Assembly: GCF_013031355.1 (NCBI RefSeq)
Contig: NZ_WPZO01000002.1
Coordinates: 186,001 to 250,000 of the forward strand
DNA from: Ruegeria arenilitoris
GTDB taxonomy: Bacteria > Pseudomonadota > Alphaproteobacteria > Rhodobacterales > Rhodobacteraceae
Length of the DNA stretch: 64,000 nucleotides
Direction of reading: 5' to 3'
Below the pieces are notes generated by a model. That model was not told where the DNA came from and did not search any database. It saw only the letters and a list, made by a program, of their open reading frames with translations. Numbering within the stretch: position 1 is the stretch's first letter; each line of letters begins with the position of its first letter. Positions 29,955 to 39,034 of the stretch are shown here, piece after piece. Made by a program: the position numbers and the translations under genes.

Positions 29955-30530
29955 TTACCGGCGGCGGTCGCGGCGCGAGCTCATGGGCTGGAAGGCTACG
30001 CCGACATGCGCCTCGCAATAGGGCTTACCGGCTTCTACGGGCAGGCCGCAGAACCAGAAATCCTCGGTCGCGGGGTCGCCCACGGGCCACTTGCAGGTCT
30101 TTTCGGTCAATTCCATCAGCGTCAGCTTCTTCGCCTTCTTCTCAATCTCGTTGACCTTGGCCAGCGCCTCGGGGCTGATCTCGTTGGCCGAAGGCTGCGG
30201 CGGCAGCGGCTGGCCTGCCGGGATGATCTGGCGGCGGGCGGGCACCGCAGGTTTCGCTTCGGCTGCCGGGGCAGGGGCCGGGCGCGCCGGTTCGGTTTTG
30301 GGTGCGGGTTTCGGCTTGGCCTCGGCCTTGGGCGCGGGGGCCGGTTTTTCCTTGGGCTCGGCCTTGGCCGGGGCAGCACCGGTTGCGCGGTTCGACAGGC
30401 CCAGACGGTGCACTTTGCCGATCACGGCGTTGCGGGTCACGCCGCCCAGTTCCTTGGCGATCTGGCTGGCAGACTGGCCCTCGCCCCACATTTTCTTCAG
30501 AAGTTCTACGCGCTCGTCAGTCCAGGACAT
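29955..30530 (-). CDS. gcrA: GcrA cell cycle regulator
   Basis: A 191-residue transcription factor specific to alphaproteobacteria. The N-terminal helix-turn-helix is visible in MSWTDERVELLKKMW and TRNAVIGKVHRLGLSNR. A long Ala/Pro/Lys linker follows (about residues 50-110), then a C-terminal Cys/His domain (CKWPVGDPATEDFWFCGLP and PYCEAHVGVAF) that in Caulobacter contacts sigma-70. GcrA acts with methylated GANTC sites set by CcrM. Two GANTC sites and a terminator-like hairpin lie upstream of this gene. Confidence 0.95.
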   Translation of the reverse strand: MSWTDERVELLKKMWGEGQSASQIAKELGGVTRNAVIGKVHRLGLSNRATGAAPAKAEPKEKPAPAPKAEAKPKPAPKTEPARPAPAPAAEAKPAVPARRQIIPAGQPLPPQPSANEISPEALAKVNEIEKKAKKLTLMELTEKTCKWPVGDPATEDFWFCGLPVEAGKPYCEAHVGVAFQPMSSRRDRRR

Positions 30531-30542
30531 CGGTTGCCTTTC

Positions 30543-30574
30543 AAAAGCGGAAAGCGGCCCCGGATTCGGGCCGC
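30543..30574 (-). terminator. Terminator-like hairpin in the gcrA leader
   Basis: GCGGCCC (30554-30560) and GGGCCGC (30568-30574) pair perfectly around a seven-base loop. On the reverse strand the stem is followed by TTTCCGCTTTT and then by the gcrA ribosome site (GAAAGG) and ATG at 30530. The loop contains GATTC, a GANTC site. The layout could act as an attenuator, though the T-run is interrupted. Confidence 0.45.
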
Positions 30575-30598
30575 CTTGGGAATTCGTCTCAGCCCCCT

Positions 30599-30626
30599 AT
30601 TTTAATCACTGCGGGCCGAGTTACAA
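30599..30626 (-). promoter_or_regulatory. Candidate sigma-70 promoter of gcrA
   Basis: Reading the reverse strand, TTGTAA (30626-30621) and TAAAAT (30604-30599) stand 16 bases apart, close to -35 and -10 consensus. Transcription would start near 30592, giving a leader of about 60 bases. A GAATC (GANTC) site at 30636-30640 lies just upstream of the -35 element. Confidence 0.45.
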
Positions 30627-30655
30627 GCGGTCTTCGAATCAGCTATGGGGCAGAC

Positions 30656-31459
30656 ATGCAGAATCTTATGGATCAGGACGCGCGCCGGTTTGGGGCGGTC
30701 AACTGGATGGGCCTCTACACGCTGGCCAAACGCGAAACCCTTCGGTTTCTGGCGGTCTGGACGCAGACCCTGCTGGCGCCATTGGTGACGGCGGGATTGT
30801 TCCTACTGATCTTCACCATCGCCATTGGTCCAGGGCGGTCCGACGTGATGGGGGTTCCGTTTTTGATCTTTCTGGCGCCGGGCATCATGATGATGACGGT
30901 GATCCAGAATGCGTTTGCCAATACCTCGTCCTCAATCATCATCGCCAAGGTTCAGGGCAACATCGTGGACACTCTGATGCCGCCGCTGTCGCCGCTGGAA
31001 ATCCTGCTGGGTTATCTGGCAGGGGGCGTCATTCGCGGCGTTCTGATCGCCTTTGTCGTTGCGGCCGCGTTTCTGGTGTTCCTGTCCATCGCGCCGCAAA
31101 ACCTGTTGATTACCCTGATCTTCGTGATCCTCGGAGGTGCGTTCATGGGCGCGCTGGGCCTGTTCGCCGGTATCTTCGCCAATAAATTCGACCAGATGGC
31201 TGCGATCACGAACTTCATCGTCACGCCGCTGGCCTTCCTGTCGGGCACGTTCTACTCGGTCGAGGCACTGCCGCCTGTTCTGAACCGCCTGAGCCACCTT
31301 AACCCGGTGTTCTACCTGATTGACGGGTTGCGCTATGGGATGATCGGCGTGTCGGACAGCTCTCCGTGGTTGGGGATGGTCGTCTGCTCCGGTGCGACGC
31401 TGGTGGTTGGTGCGATCACCTGGCAGATGCTGCGGACGGGTTATCGGCTCAAGGCCTGA
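30656..31459 (+). CDS. ABC-2 type transporter permease
   Basis: A 267-residue inner-membrane protein with six hydrophobic segments and the ABC-2 signature near the end (LPPVLNRLSHLNPVFYLIDGLRYGMIG). The class includes permeases for drugs, polysaccharides or lipids. The ATPase that would normally be encoded next to it is not in the window, so it is an orphan here. It is divergent from gcrA with 125 bases between the starts and convergent with the DMT exporter, overlapping by 19 bases. Confidence 0.87.
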   Translation: MQNLMDQDARRFGAVNWMGLYTLAKRETLRFLAVWTQTLLAPLVTAGLFLLIFTIAIGPGRSDVMGVPFLIFLAPGIMMMTVIQNAFANTSSSIIIAKVQGNIVDTLMPPLSPLEILLGYLAGGVIRGVLIAFVVAAAFLVFLSIAPQNLLITLIFVILGGAFMGALGLFAGIFANKFDQMAAITNFIVTPLAFLSGTFYSVEALPPVLNRLSHLNPVFYLIDGLRYGMIGVSDSSPWLGMVVCSGATLVVGAITWQMLRTGYRLKA

Positions 31460-32331
31460 CGTTGCCGCGTTTCGCGCCAGACAAGGATTAGCCCGCCTGT
31501 CAGGATGATGGCCGAGCCGATCTGGCTGATCGCATCCGGGATTACGCCAAAAACCGCAAAGTCATAGAAGGCGGCGAAAATCAGCGTGGCATAGCTGATC
31601 GGAGCCACAAATGATGCGTCTGCGCGGGCCATGCCGTTGACGAAGCAGGCCTGCGCACAGGCCATCAGCACGCCAATACCCGCCAATGCGGCCCATTGCG
31701 CGGCGGTTGGCATCTGAAAGACAAAGCTGACCGCGACCGAGGCAATCGTCAGCCCCATCGCATTGTTGATCAGTAGAATCTGGATCGGGATTTCCCGGCC
31801 CGAGAGTTTCTTGATGAAGATCAGTTCCATCCCAATCACCACCGCTGCTGACAGCGCAAGCAAGGCCGCGGGCTGAAAACTGGCAGGCGTCGGTCGCAGT
31901 AGGATAAGTGCTCCGGTTAGGGCGACGGCGGCGGCCAGCCAGCGCCATGGACCTACACCCTCTTTCAGCAACGGGACGGCCAGCACCATTGCGAAGACCG
32001 GGTTCAGGAAGGAGATTGCCGTGGCATCCGCAATCGGGATGAACGCGACTGAGGCGAACATCAGCGTGATCCCGACCCACCCGAAACTGGTCCGCCCGAT
32101 ATGCAGCCCCCAATGCGGGCGGCGCAGTTTTGGGCGCAGAACGCCAACCACGCTTACGATCACCAGAAAGGCGAACAGAAACCGTCCGTGGCTGATCTGC
32201 ATAGGATGCAGCGCCGGGCCCAGCGTATCCGTGCCCAACGCTTTGGCCAGCAGCGTTGTGCTCGCGATAAATGCGCTGGCGGCCACGATCAGCAAGGCCG
32301 CAAGGGCAGGGTTCTGGCGCACGGGTGTCAT
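31441..32331 (-). CDS. EamA/DMT-family transporter
   Basis: A 296-residue inner-membrane protein with ten hydrophobic segments in two EamA repeats (for example FGWVGITLMFASVAFIPIADATAISFLNPVFAMV in parts, and PISYATLIFAAFYDFAVFG). DMT proteins export metabolites or amino acids; the substrate is unknown. The ATG at 32331 follows TAGGGG and is preferred over the longer frame start at 32367. The 293 bases between this start and argD hold no gene that I can support. Confidence 0.85.
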   Translation of the reverse strand: MTPVRQNPALAALLIVAASAFIASTTLLAKALGTDTLGPALHPMQISHGRFLFAFLVIVSVVGVLRPKLRRPHWGLHIGRTSFGWVGITLMFASVAFIPIADATAISFLNPVFAMVLAVPLLKEGVGPWRWLAAAVALTGALILLRPTPASFQPAALLALSAAVVIGMELIFIKKLSGREIPIQILLINNAMGLTIASVAVSFVFQMPTAAQWAALAGIGVLMACAQACFVNGMARADASFVAPISYATLIFAAFYDFAVFGVIPDAISQIGSAIILTGGLILVWRETRQRQALSR

Positions 32332-32624
32332 GCCCCTAGCGGTGGGCCAGCATCTGGGAAATAGCAAGCAGGAAACTCACGTCTCAGGGTGAAATTTAGG
32401 GTGCCGCGATTTTCTGGGTTTTCAGACTGCCTGCGTCCCGCTATACGGCGCGACATGATCAAACACGCACATATCCTGCGACTCCGACGCCGACGCATTG
32501 CCGCGTAATCGGCCCGTTTGATCCATTGCGCGCTGTAAATCCGCGCAAACTCCACCAAATCTGTTGACGAACCCTGCCTTCGTGTATCACTCACGGGGCT
32601 CAACATATCGAAAAGGATGATCCG

Positions 32625-33812
32625 ATGATCCCGTCCGTTCTGCCGACCTATAATCGTGCGCCCCTGACCTTTGTGAAGGGCGAAGGCGCTTGGCTGACCG
32701 AGGCGGACGGCCGACGTTTTCTGGACCTCGGCGCCGGGATCGCGGTGAACGCACTGGGCCACGCGCATCCTGCACTGGTTAATGCGCTGACGGAACAGGC
32801 GCACGCGCTGTGGCATGTGTCGAACCTGTACAACATCCCGCAACAGCAGGCGTTGGCCGACAAGCTGGTCGAGCATACCTTTGCCGACACGGTGTTCTTC
32901 ACCAATTCAGGCACCGAGTCCTGCGAACTGGCCGTGAAGATGGCCCGCAAGTATTTCTATGACAAAGACCTGCCCGAAAAGGTTGAAATCATTACTTTCA
33001 GCGGCTCGTTCCACGGTCGGTCCTCAGCCGGTATCGCGGCGGCCGGGTCCGAGAAGATGACCAAGGGTTTCGGTCCGTTGCTGCCGGGATTTGTGCATGT
33101 CACGTTCGGAGACCTCGACGGCGTCACCAATGCCATCACCGACAAGACGGCCGCGATCCTGATCGAGCCGGTGCAAGGCGAAGGTGGTATCCGCCCGGTA
33201 CCAGATGCTGAGATGAAGGCCCTGCGCCAGATCTGCGACGAAAACGGCCTGCTGCTGATCCTGGACGAGGTGCAATGCGGTGTCGGCCGGACCGGCAAGC
33301 TGTTCGCACATGAATGGGCGGGGATTACCCCGGACATCATGATGGTCGCCAAAGGCATCGGTGGGGGCTTCCCTCTGGGCGCAGTGCTGGCCACCGAAGA
33401 CGCCGCCAGCGGCATGACGGCAGGCACCCATGGCTCGACCTATGGCGGCAACCCGCTGGGCTGTGCCGTCGGTTGCGCGGTGATCGATCAGGTCGCCACA
33501 CCCGCCTTTCTGGAAGGTGTGAACCGCAAGGCCGGTCTGCTGCGGCAAAAGCTGGAAGGTCTGGTCGCTGATCACCCGGAGGTGTTCGAAGAGGTCCGGG
33601 GCTCTGGCCTGATGCTGGGCATCAAATGCAAGGCAACCAACACGGACGTGGTGACTGCGGGCTATGACAACGAGGTCATCGCCGTTCCCGCTGCCGACAA
33701 CGTGATCCGCCTGCTGCCACCGCTGACCCTGACCGAGGATGACATCGCGCAGGCCATGATCCGCCTCGACAAGGCCGCCGCGCAGGTCGAAGGCAAACTT
33801 GCGACCGCCTGA
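32625..33812 (+). CDS. argD: Acetylornithine (and probably succinyldiaminopimelate) aminotransferase
   Basis: A 395-residue class III aminotransferase with PLP. It starts [21 protein letters not shown] as in alphaproteobacterial ArgD, has [20 protein letters not shown], the Asp of [18 protein letters not shown] and the PLP lysine in [15 protein letters not shown]. It makes N-acetylornithine from the semialdehyde in arginine synthesis, and related enzymes also serve lysine synthesis. AAAAGG precedes the ATG. argF follows after 73 bases. Confidence 0.94.
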   Translation: MIPSVLPTYNRAPLTFVKGEGAWLTEADGRRFLDLGAGIAVNALGHAHPALVNALTEQAHALWHVSNLYNIPQQQALADKLVEHTFADTVFFTNSGTESCELAVKMARKYFYDKDLPEKVEIITFSGSFHGRSSAGIAAAGSEKMTKGFGPLLPGFVHVTFGDLDGVTNAITDKTAAILIEPVQGEGGIRPVPDAEMKALRQICDENGLLLILDEVQCGVGRTGKLFAHEWAGITPDIMMVAKGIGGGFPLGAVLATEDAASGMTAGTHGSTYGGNPLGCAVGCAVIDQVATPAFLEGVNRKAGLLRQKLEGLVADHPEVFEEVRGSGLMLGIKCKATNTDVVTAGYDNEVIAVPAADNVIRLLPPLTLTEDDIAQAMIRLDKAAAQVEGKLATA

Positions 33813-33885
33813 ACTTCATCTTTTCCCAAATACTCCGGTTGTATGGGGGCTAGACCCACCAACCGACAGCCAAAAGCGAAACGAA

Positions 33886-34812
33886 ATGAACCATTTTCTC
33901 GACATCCACAAAACTGACGCAGACGATCTGCGGGCGATGATCAATCAGGCCGGTGAAATGAAGCAGGCCCGGCTGGGCCGTCCGAAAGCTGCGCCGGATG
34001 ATGACCAGCCGCTCAAGGATCGCATGGTCGCGCTGATCTTCGAAAAACCCTCGACCCGGACCCGTGTGTCCTTTGATGTGGGCGTTCGCCAGATGGGCGG
34101 GCAGACCATGGTGCTGTCGGGCAAGGACATGCAGTTGGGCCATGGCGAGACAATCGCCGACACCGCGCGTGTTCTGTCGCGCTATGTCGACATGATCATG
34201 ATCCGGACGTTTGATGAAACGATCCTGACCGAGATGGCCGAATATTCCGACGTGCCGGTGATCAACGGCCTGACCGACCGCACTCATCCCTGCCAGATCA
34301 TGGCCGATGTGCTGACGTTCGAGGAACATCGCGGCCCCATCGCAGGCAAAAAGGTTGTCTGGACCGGCGACGGCAACAATGTCTGTGCCTCGTTCCTGCA
34401 CGCGGCGGGTCAGTTCGGGTTTGATCTGACCTTCACCGGCCCTGCGCAGTTTGACCCCGAGGAAGAGTTCATGGGTTTTGCCCGTCAGAAGGGCTCGAAA
34501 ATCGTGGTCGAGCGGGACCCGTTCAAAGCCGTAGAAGGCGCCGATCTGGTGGTTGCGGACACTTGGGTTTCGATGCACGATTCCCAGTCGGCCAAGGAAC
34601 GCCGCCACAATCTGCTGCGTCCATATCAGGTGAACACCGAGCTGATGTCGCACGCCAAGCCTGACGCGCTGTTCATGCACTGCCTGCCCGCGCACCGCGA
34701 GGAAGAGGCAACGTCCGAGGTCATGGACGGCCCAAACTCGGTAATCTTTGACGAGGCCGAGAACCGCCTGCACGCGCAGAAGGCCGTGATGCGCTGGTGT
34801 CTGGGCGTTTAA
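33886..34812 (+). CDS. argF: Ornithine carbamoyltransferase
   Basis: A 308-residue cytosolic enzyme that makes citrulline from ornithine and carbamoyl phosphate. The carbamoyl phosphate motif is [11 protein letters not shown], followed by [11 protein letters not shown] and the catalytic MHCLPAHR; ornithine-binding DSQSAKERR (SMHDSQ) is present. ATG at 33886 starts [11 protein letters not shown]. The stop overlaps the convergent ferric-reductase-like gene by four bases. It is directly downstream of argD. Confidence 0.95.
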   Translation: MNHFLDIHKTDADDLRAMINQAGEMKQARLGRPKAAPDDDQPLKDRMVALIFEKPSTRTRVSFDVGVRQMGGQTMVLSGKDMQLGHGETIADTARVLSRYVDMIMIRTFDETILTEMAEYSDVPVINGLTDRTHPCQIMADVLTFEEHRGPIAGKKVVWTGDGNNVCASFLHAAGQFGFDLTFTGPAQFDPEEEFMGFARQKGSKIVVERDPFKAVEGADLVVADTWVSMHDSQSAKERRHNLLRPYQVNTELMSHAKPDALFMHCLPAHREEEATSEVMDGPNSVIFDEAENRLHAQKAVMRWCLGV

Positions 34813-35405
34813 CGCCTGCGCACATCCCAAACACGCAGTTTGGCGAGCGTCCGGGCGCTCGCCAACAAGACCAGCGCACAAAGGGCGGTTTTGGTCATGA
34901 TCTCCATCGTGCCTTCAATCAGCATCGCGTGAACGACGCTGCCGATGATGGTTAAAGCGGCCAGGGCCGTGTGACCCAGCCTCCAAACCCGGAACCGAAG
35001 ACGCATGCGTTGCCGGTAGATGCGCAGAAAGGCTGCTGCAAATGCCGCCCACATCGCGATGACGCCCCAGGCGGAAAACGGGGTGGGTGAGACGAACAGC
35101 AAAGCGTCCACCACATCCGGCGGGCTGGTTATCCACAGGCCGCCGACATGAATTAGAATACTGGCAACCAATGCGATGCCAACCCATTGATGCCATCGGC
35201 GGCTGATCAGCGGTGAAAGTCCGGGCAGGTACCGACCGGCCAGAAGGGGCTGCAGCAACAGCAATCCCATACCGACCACGCCCGCAAACCCCGCGATAAT
35301 GTAGATCGGATCACGCCACGCCAGAAGCGGGCTGTTCGCCGCTGCGATCAGCGGCACTGCCAGAACGAGGGTCAGAACCGTCCAGATCAGCAGGGCACGT
35401 GTCAC
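34809..35405 (-). CDS. Ferric reductase-like transmembrane domain protein
   Basis: A 198-residue inner-membrane protein with six hydrophobic segments. Histidines in [21 protein letters not shown] and [21 protein letters not shown] are spaced like the heme ligands of ferric reductase/YedZ-type membrane domains. It lacks the FAD/NAD part, so it would pass electrons to or from a separate protein. The GTG start at 35405 lies seven bases after the stop of the Tat-exported protein gene, so the two are coupled. Confidence 0.75.
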   Translation of the reverse strand: MTRALLIWTVLTLVLAVPLIAAANSPLLAWRDPIYIIAGFAGVVGMGLLLLQPLLAGRYLPGLSPLISRRWHQWVGIALVASILIHVGGLWITSPPDVVDALLFVSPTPFSAWGVIAMWAAFAAAFLRIYRQRMRLRFRVWRLGHTALAALTIIGSVVHAMLIEGTMEIMTKTALCALVLLASARTLAKLRVWDVRRR

Positions 35406-35411
35406 GAAGGG

Positions 35412-35900
35412 TCAGAGGGGCTGCAGAACGAAATGCGCGGAGAGGGTCTTGTCCTTTGAATTCGCCATGATCGGTCGCAGGAACACTGTCTCGAAGTCTC
35501 CGCTGTCATAGGCCAGATGGCCATGTGGTTGGCCGAAGGCGGGTACGATCTGCGGCATCTCAAGCCGAAACTCCCCATTCGCATTGGTCAGCGTTGCGCC
35601 GTGGCTCTGCGGGTCGCGTTCGTGGCCTTCGGTCGTGTGAGCCCAGATCTGGATGCGCTGGCCGGGCAGGGGGGCTCCGTCACCTGCGCGGCGCACCGTG
35701 CCCGTCATCCAGAACCCGCCACCACCGATCCGATCAACGATGGGTGCACCGGGGCGATAGTTGTTGGACCCACCGCGCATGGACGGTGTCGGGGCCAGCC
35801 CCGCCGCACGCGCAGGCAGCAGCAGGCCGGTGGCACCGGTCGCCAGAACGGCACCGCCGAGGGCGATCAGGGAACGACGGGAAAAGCGTGTATTCGTCAT
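35412..35900 (-). CDS. Tat-exported protein with intradiol dioxygenase-like fold
   Basis: A 162-residue protein with a twin-arginine signal (FSRRSLIALGGAVLATG, cleavage after ARA). The mature part resembles intradiol ring-cleavage dioxygenases: GGGFWMTGTVRRAGDGAPLPGQRIQIWAH (in pieces), TNANGEFRLEMPQ and GHLAYDSGDFETVFLRP. The usual two Tyr and two His iron ligands are not clearly all present, so it may bind a metal differently or be non-enzymatic. Folding before export via Tat fits a cofactor-bearing protein. It is upstream of the ferric-reductase-like gene. Confidence 0.7.
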   Translation of the reverse strand: MTNTRFSRRSLIALGGAVLATGATGLLLPARAAGLAPTPSMRGGSNNYRPGAPIVDRIGGGGFWMTGTVRRAGDGAPLPGQRIQIWAHTTEGHERDPQSHGATLTNANGEFRLEMPQIVPAFGQPHGHLAYDSGDFETVFLRPIMANSKDKTLSAHFVLQPL

Positions 35901-36080
35901 GTCGGGACCTCCTGCAAGGTGTCATCCAATGGGACCGGGACGCGCCACGACGCAAAGATAGCACGGTTCGCGCCTTTTCCGAGGCGGGTTTCACGGCCCT
36001 GTGATCGCCGCGTGCGAATTTCTTTGACCCTGCGTGAATTTGGGTGCCATCCTTGCGGCACCGATCCGAAAGGCTGCCCG

Positions 36081-36911
36081 ATGGACAAGATGCAAACGGT
36101 GTCACCTGACGAAATCGCCGCCTTCAGGTGCGACGGAGCCGTCGTCCTGCGCTCGCAGTTCTCGGACAAGTGGCTGTCGCTGCTGCGCGCGGGGATCGAT
36201 GCAGACCTTGCCGCCCCAACCGACAACTTCACCCGCCATACGAAAGACCCCAGCGCCCCGGCCTATTTCGAGGATTACTGGGCCTGGAACAAAATCCCTC
36301 AATTCACCGATTTTGTGCGCAATTCCCCCTGCGCCGCGCTGGCAGGGCAACTGTTGGGCGCACCGTCGATCAACCTTGTCATGGACAATTGGTTTTTGCG
36401 CGAGGCCGGATCGACCTCACGCCCTCCGTTCCATCAGGACCTGTCCTATTTCGATTTCGAAGGCACGATGTGCGTCCTTTGGCTGCCGCTGGAGCCGGTG
36501 ACTAAGGAGAACGGTATCGCTTTCGTCAAAGGCTCGCACCTGTGGGACAAGCTGTTCATGCGGGTCCGGTTTGCAGACGGTCATCCCAGTTACGAACCGA
36601 CCGAGGTTGCAGGCCTGACCTATCATCCGCCGCCCGATATCAACGCCAACCCGGATGCCTATGATCTGCTGCAATGGGACATGCAGTTGGGCGATTGCAT
36701 CTTTTTCGACATGCGCACGCTGCATGGAGGGTTGTCCTCGGTCACGCCAACAGAAACAGTCCGGCGCTTTACCCTGCGGATGACGGCACCAGACGGGATC
36801 ATCCGGTATCGCGGCGATTGGGCAAAAGACGAGCGCGCACAGTTCGAGGCGGCGGGCTACAGCGAAGGGGATCGCATCGACGGGCCGTTTTTCCCCCGGC
36901 TGTGGCCGTAG
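36081..36911 (+). CDS. Phytanoyl-CoA dioxygenase (PhyH) family protein
   Basis: A 276-residue Fe(II)/2-oxoglutarate-dependent oxygenase. The iron ligands are His118 and Asp120 in PFHQDLSYFD and His215 in TLHGGLSS, and an Arg at about 229 (TVRRFTLRM) fits the 2-oxoglutarate carboxylate. Family members hydroxylate CoA esters, ectoine and many small molecules, so the substrate is open. ATG at 36081 follows GAAAGG. It stands alone, 113 bases upstream of pirin on the same strand. Confidence 0.87.
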   Translation: MDKMQTVSPDEIAAFRCDGAVVLRSQFSDKWLSLLRAGIDADLAAPTDNFTRHTKDPSAPAYFEDYWAWNKIPQFTDFVRNSPCAALAGQLLGAPSINLVMDNWFLREAGSTSRPPFHQDLSYFDFEGTMCVLWLPLEPVTKENGIAFVKGSHLWDKLFMRVRFADGHPSYEPTEVAGLTYHPPPDINANPDAYDLLQWDMQLGDCIFFDMRTLHGGLSSVTPTETVRRFTLRMTAPDGIIRYRGDWAKDERAQFEAAGYSEGDRIDGPFFPRLWP

Positions 36912-36940
36912 CTGTCGCAAAAACACCTGCACCCTGACTG

Positions 36941-36952
36941 TGCAATATTGCA
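36941..36952. promoter_or_regulatory. Perfect 12-bp palindrome upstream of pirin
   Basis: TGCAATATTGCA is self-complementary and lies 72 bases before the pirin start in an AT-rich stretch. It may be a repressor or activator site. I cannot name the protein that binds it, and no regulator gene adjoins. Confidence 0.35.
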
Positions 36953-37024
36953 AGTTTTCTTGTCGAAAAGCGCTCTATATCCTTCATTTGTGAACCCTAA
37001 TCCTCTGATCGCAGGAGAGCTGGA

Positions 37025-37987
37025 ATGAGTTGGAACCCGACCCACAACCCCGAATGCCTGTCGGAAAACGCGGCACTTGAAACTTTGATCATCCCACGCG
37101 CCCGCGATCTGGGCGGGTTCGAAGTGCGCCGCGCGCTGCCTTCTATCAAACGTCAACTTGTGGGGCCGTTCATCTTTTTTGATCAGATGGGGCCGGCCGA
37201 GTTTATCACCGATGGCGGCATCGACGTCCGCCCGCATCCGCATATCGGCCTGGGCACCGTTACCTACCTGTATCAGGGCGAGTTCGAACATCGCGACAGT
37301 CTTGGCACGCATCAGATGATTTACCCGGGCGAGGTCAACTGGATGGTCGCGGGGCGCGGTGTCACGCATTCCGAGCGCACCAGTGAAGAAACACGGGGCA
37401 AGAGACACAGCCTGTTCGGCATCCAGACCTGGATCGCCCTGCCCGAGGCGCATGAGGATATGGCCCCCGATTTCGAGCATCACAAACAAGCCGCGCTGCC
37501 GCATATTCAGGACAATGGGGTCAGCGCGCGTCTGATCCTCGGTTCGGCCTATGGGGAAACCAGCCCGGTCACGATGCTGTCCGAAACTTTCTATCTGGAC
37601 GTACAGCTTGATCCGGGCGCCGCGTTTCCCCTGCCAGACGATCACGAGGACCGGGGCGTTTACGTCACGCAGGGCTCGGTCGAGATTGCAGGTGACAGGT
37701 TCGAGGAAGGCCGCATGATGGTGTTCCGCCCGGGCGACCGCCTGTCGGTCAAAGCTGGGCCGATGGGCGCGCGGCTGATGCTGCTGGGTGGCGCGACGCT
37801 GAACGAGGATCGTTATATCTGGTGGAACTTCGTGTCGTCTTCGAAGGACAAGATCGAGAGTGCCACCCGTGAATGGAAAACCGCCGACTGGGCGAATGGC
37901 GCGTTCCACCTGCCACCGGGGGACGATGAGGAGTTCATTCCGATCTCGGAAGAGCTTGAGCGCACCCGGCCACGATTGGCGCGCTGA
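37025..37987 (+). CDS. Pirin family protein
   Basis: A 320-residue bicupin. The N-terminal cupin holds the metal ligands in RPHPHIGLGTVTY and GRGVTHSE, with an additional Glu. The C-terminal pirin domain includes EDRGVYVTQGSVEIAG and MLLGGATLNEDRYIWWNFV. Pirins bind iron; some act as quercetinases, others regulate metabolism through protein contacts. A GGAGAG ribosome site precedes the ATG. It is followed 66 bases later by the PanE-type gene. Confidence 0.9.
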   Translation: MSWNPTHNPECLSENAALETLIIPRARDLGGFEVRRALPSIKRQLVGPFIFFDQMGPAEFITDGGIDVRPHPHIGLGTVTYLYQGEFEHRDSLGTHQMIYPGEVNWMVAGRGVTHSERTSEETRGKRHSLFGIQTWIALPEAHEDMAPDFEHHKQAALPHIQDNGVSARLILGSAYGETSPVTMLSETFYLDVQLDPGAAFPLPDDHEDRGVYVTQGSVEIAGDRFEEGRMMVFRPGDRLSVKAGPMGARLMLLGGATLNEDRYIWWNFVSSSKDKIESATREWKTADWANGAFHLPPGDDEEFIPISEELERTRPRLAR

Positions 37988-38053
37988 CCACACGTCAGGG
38001 GGCCTTGCCCGTGGCTCTGATCCCGGCGATCCTTTGCGCCGGGGAGGCGTACC

Positions 38054-39028
38054 ATGAAGATCGTGATCGCAGGCGCAGGCAGTATCGGGTGCTATTGCGG
38101 GGGGCTGCTGGTCCATGCAGGCCTCGACGTGACCCTGCTGGGCCGACCGCGCATTCTGGACCCGATCCGCGACAAGGGGCTGACGGTCACGGATTTCTCG
38201 GGCCTGAATCGTCATGTGGCCGCGCGGGATTTGACCCTGACCCAGGATGCAAGTTGTCTGACCACCGCGGAAGCCGTGATCGTGACGGTTAAAACCGGCG
38301 CAACGGAGGAGATCGCCGACCGGATTGCGAAATACTCGCCAACATCCGCCTTGGTCCTGTCCTGGCAGAACGGTATGGACAACGCCCGCACCCTGCGTGA
38401 GACCCTGCCGGATCACGACGTGCGCGCCGGTATGGTACCGTTTAACGTGGTGCCGACCGAACCGGCGTGTTTTCATCGGGCGACCTCGGGCGAAATTGTC
38501 ATCCAAAGCGGCCCCGGTGCTCTGGGTCAAAGGCTTAGCAGCCCCGATCTGCCGGTGATCGAAAGCGACGACATCGACGCCGTGCAATGGGGTAAGCTGG
38601 TGATCAACCTCAACAACGCGCTGAACGCGCTGTCCGGTCTGACGCTGAAAGAGCAACTTCTGGATCGCAATTGGCGGCGGTTGATGGCGGATCAGATGAC
38701 CGAAGCTCTGGCGGTTCTTAAGGCAGCGGGTCACCCGGTGGCCTCGACCACGCCCCTGCCTGCGTGGATGACGCCGCATATCCTGCGCCTGCCGACGCCG
38801 GTCTTTACCCGCATCGCGGCACGAATGCTGACTATCGACCCCAGCGCGCGGACTTCGATGGCCTATGATCTGATGGCGGGGCGTCCTACCGAAATTGACA
38901 GTCTGCAAGGCGAGATCATCCGCCTGGGCACGCAGTCTGGAGTGGCAACCCCGATCTGTACCAAAGTGCGGGCGCTGATTGAACAAGCGCCCGAAACCGC
39001 TCTGTCACCGGATCAGATCAAGTCTTAG
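38054..39028 (+). CDS. 2-dehydropantoate 2-reductase family protein
   Basis: A 324-residue NADP-dependent ketopantoate reductase-like enzyme. The N-terminus has the nucleotide motif IAGAGSIGCYCGG and the PanE features VKTGATEEIA, SWQNGMDNA and the catalytic-lysine region WGKLVINLNNALNALSGL; GRPTEIDSLQGEIIRLG is typical of the C-terminal helix. True PanE makes pantoate for CoA synthesis; paralogues reduce other 2-keto acids, and no pan genes are near. GGGGAGG precedes the ATG. Confidence 0.85.
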   Translation: MKIVIAGAGSIGCYCGGLLVHAGLDVTLLGRPRILDPIRDKGLTVTDFSGLNRHVAARDLTLTQDASCLTTAEAVIVTVKTGATEEIADRIAKYSPTSALVLSWQNGMDNARTLRETLPDHDVRAGMVPFNVVPTEPACFHRATSGEIVIQSGPGALGQRLSSPDLPVIESDDIDAVQWGKLVINLNNALNALSGLTLKEQLLDRNWRRLMADQMTEALAVLKAAGHPVASTTPLPAWMTPHILRLPTPVFTRIAARMLTIDPSARTSMAYDLMAGRPTEIDSLQGEIIRLGTQSGVATPICTKVRALIEQAPETALSPDQIKS

Positions 39029-39034
39029 TTGCGG

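Noticed and set aside
36857..38986. A 709-codon reverse open frame across pirin and the PanE-type gene
   Set aside because: Both forward genes have intact family motifs and ribosome sites; the reverse product has none.
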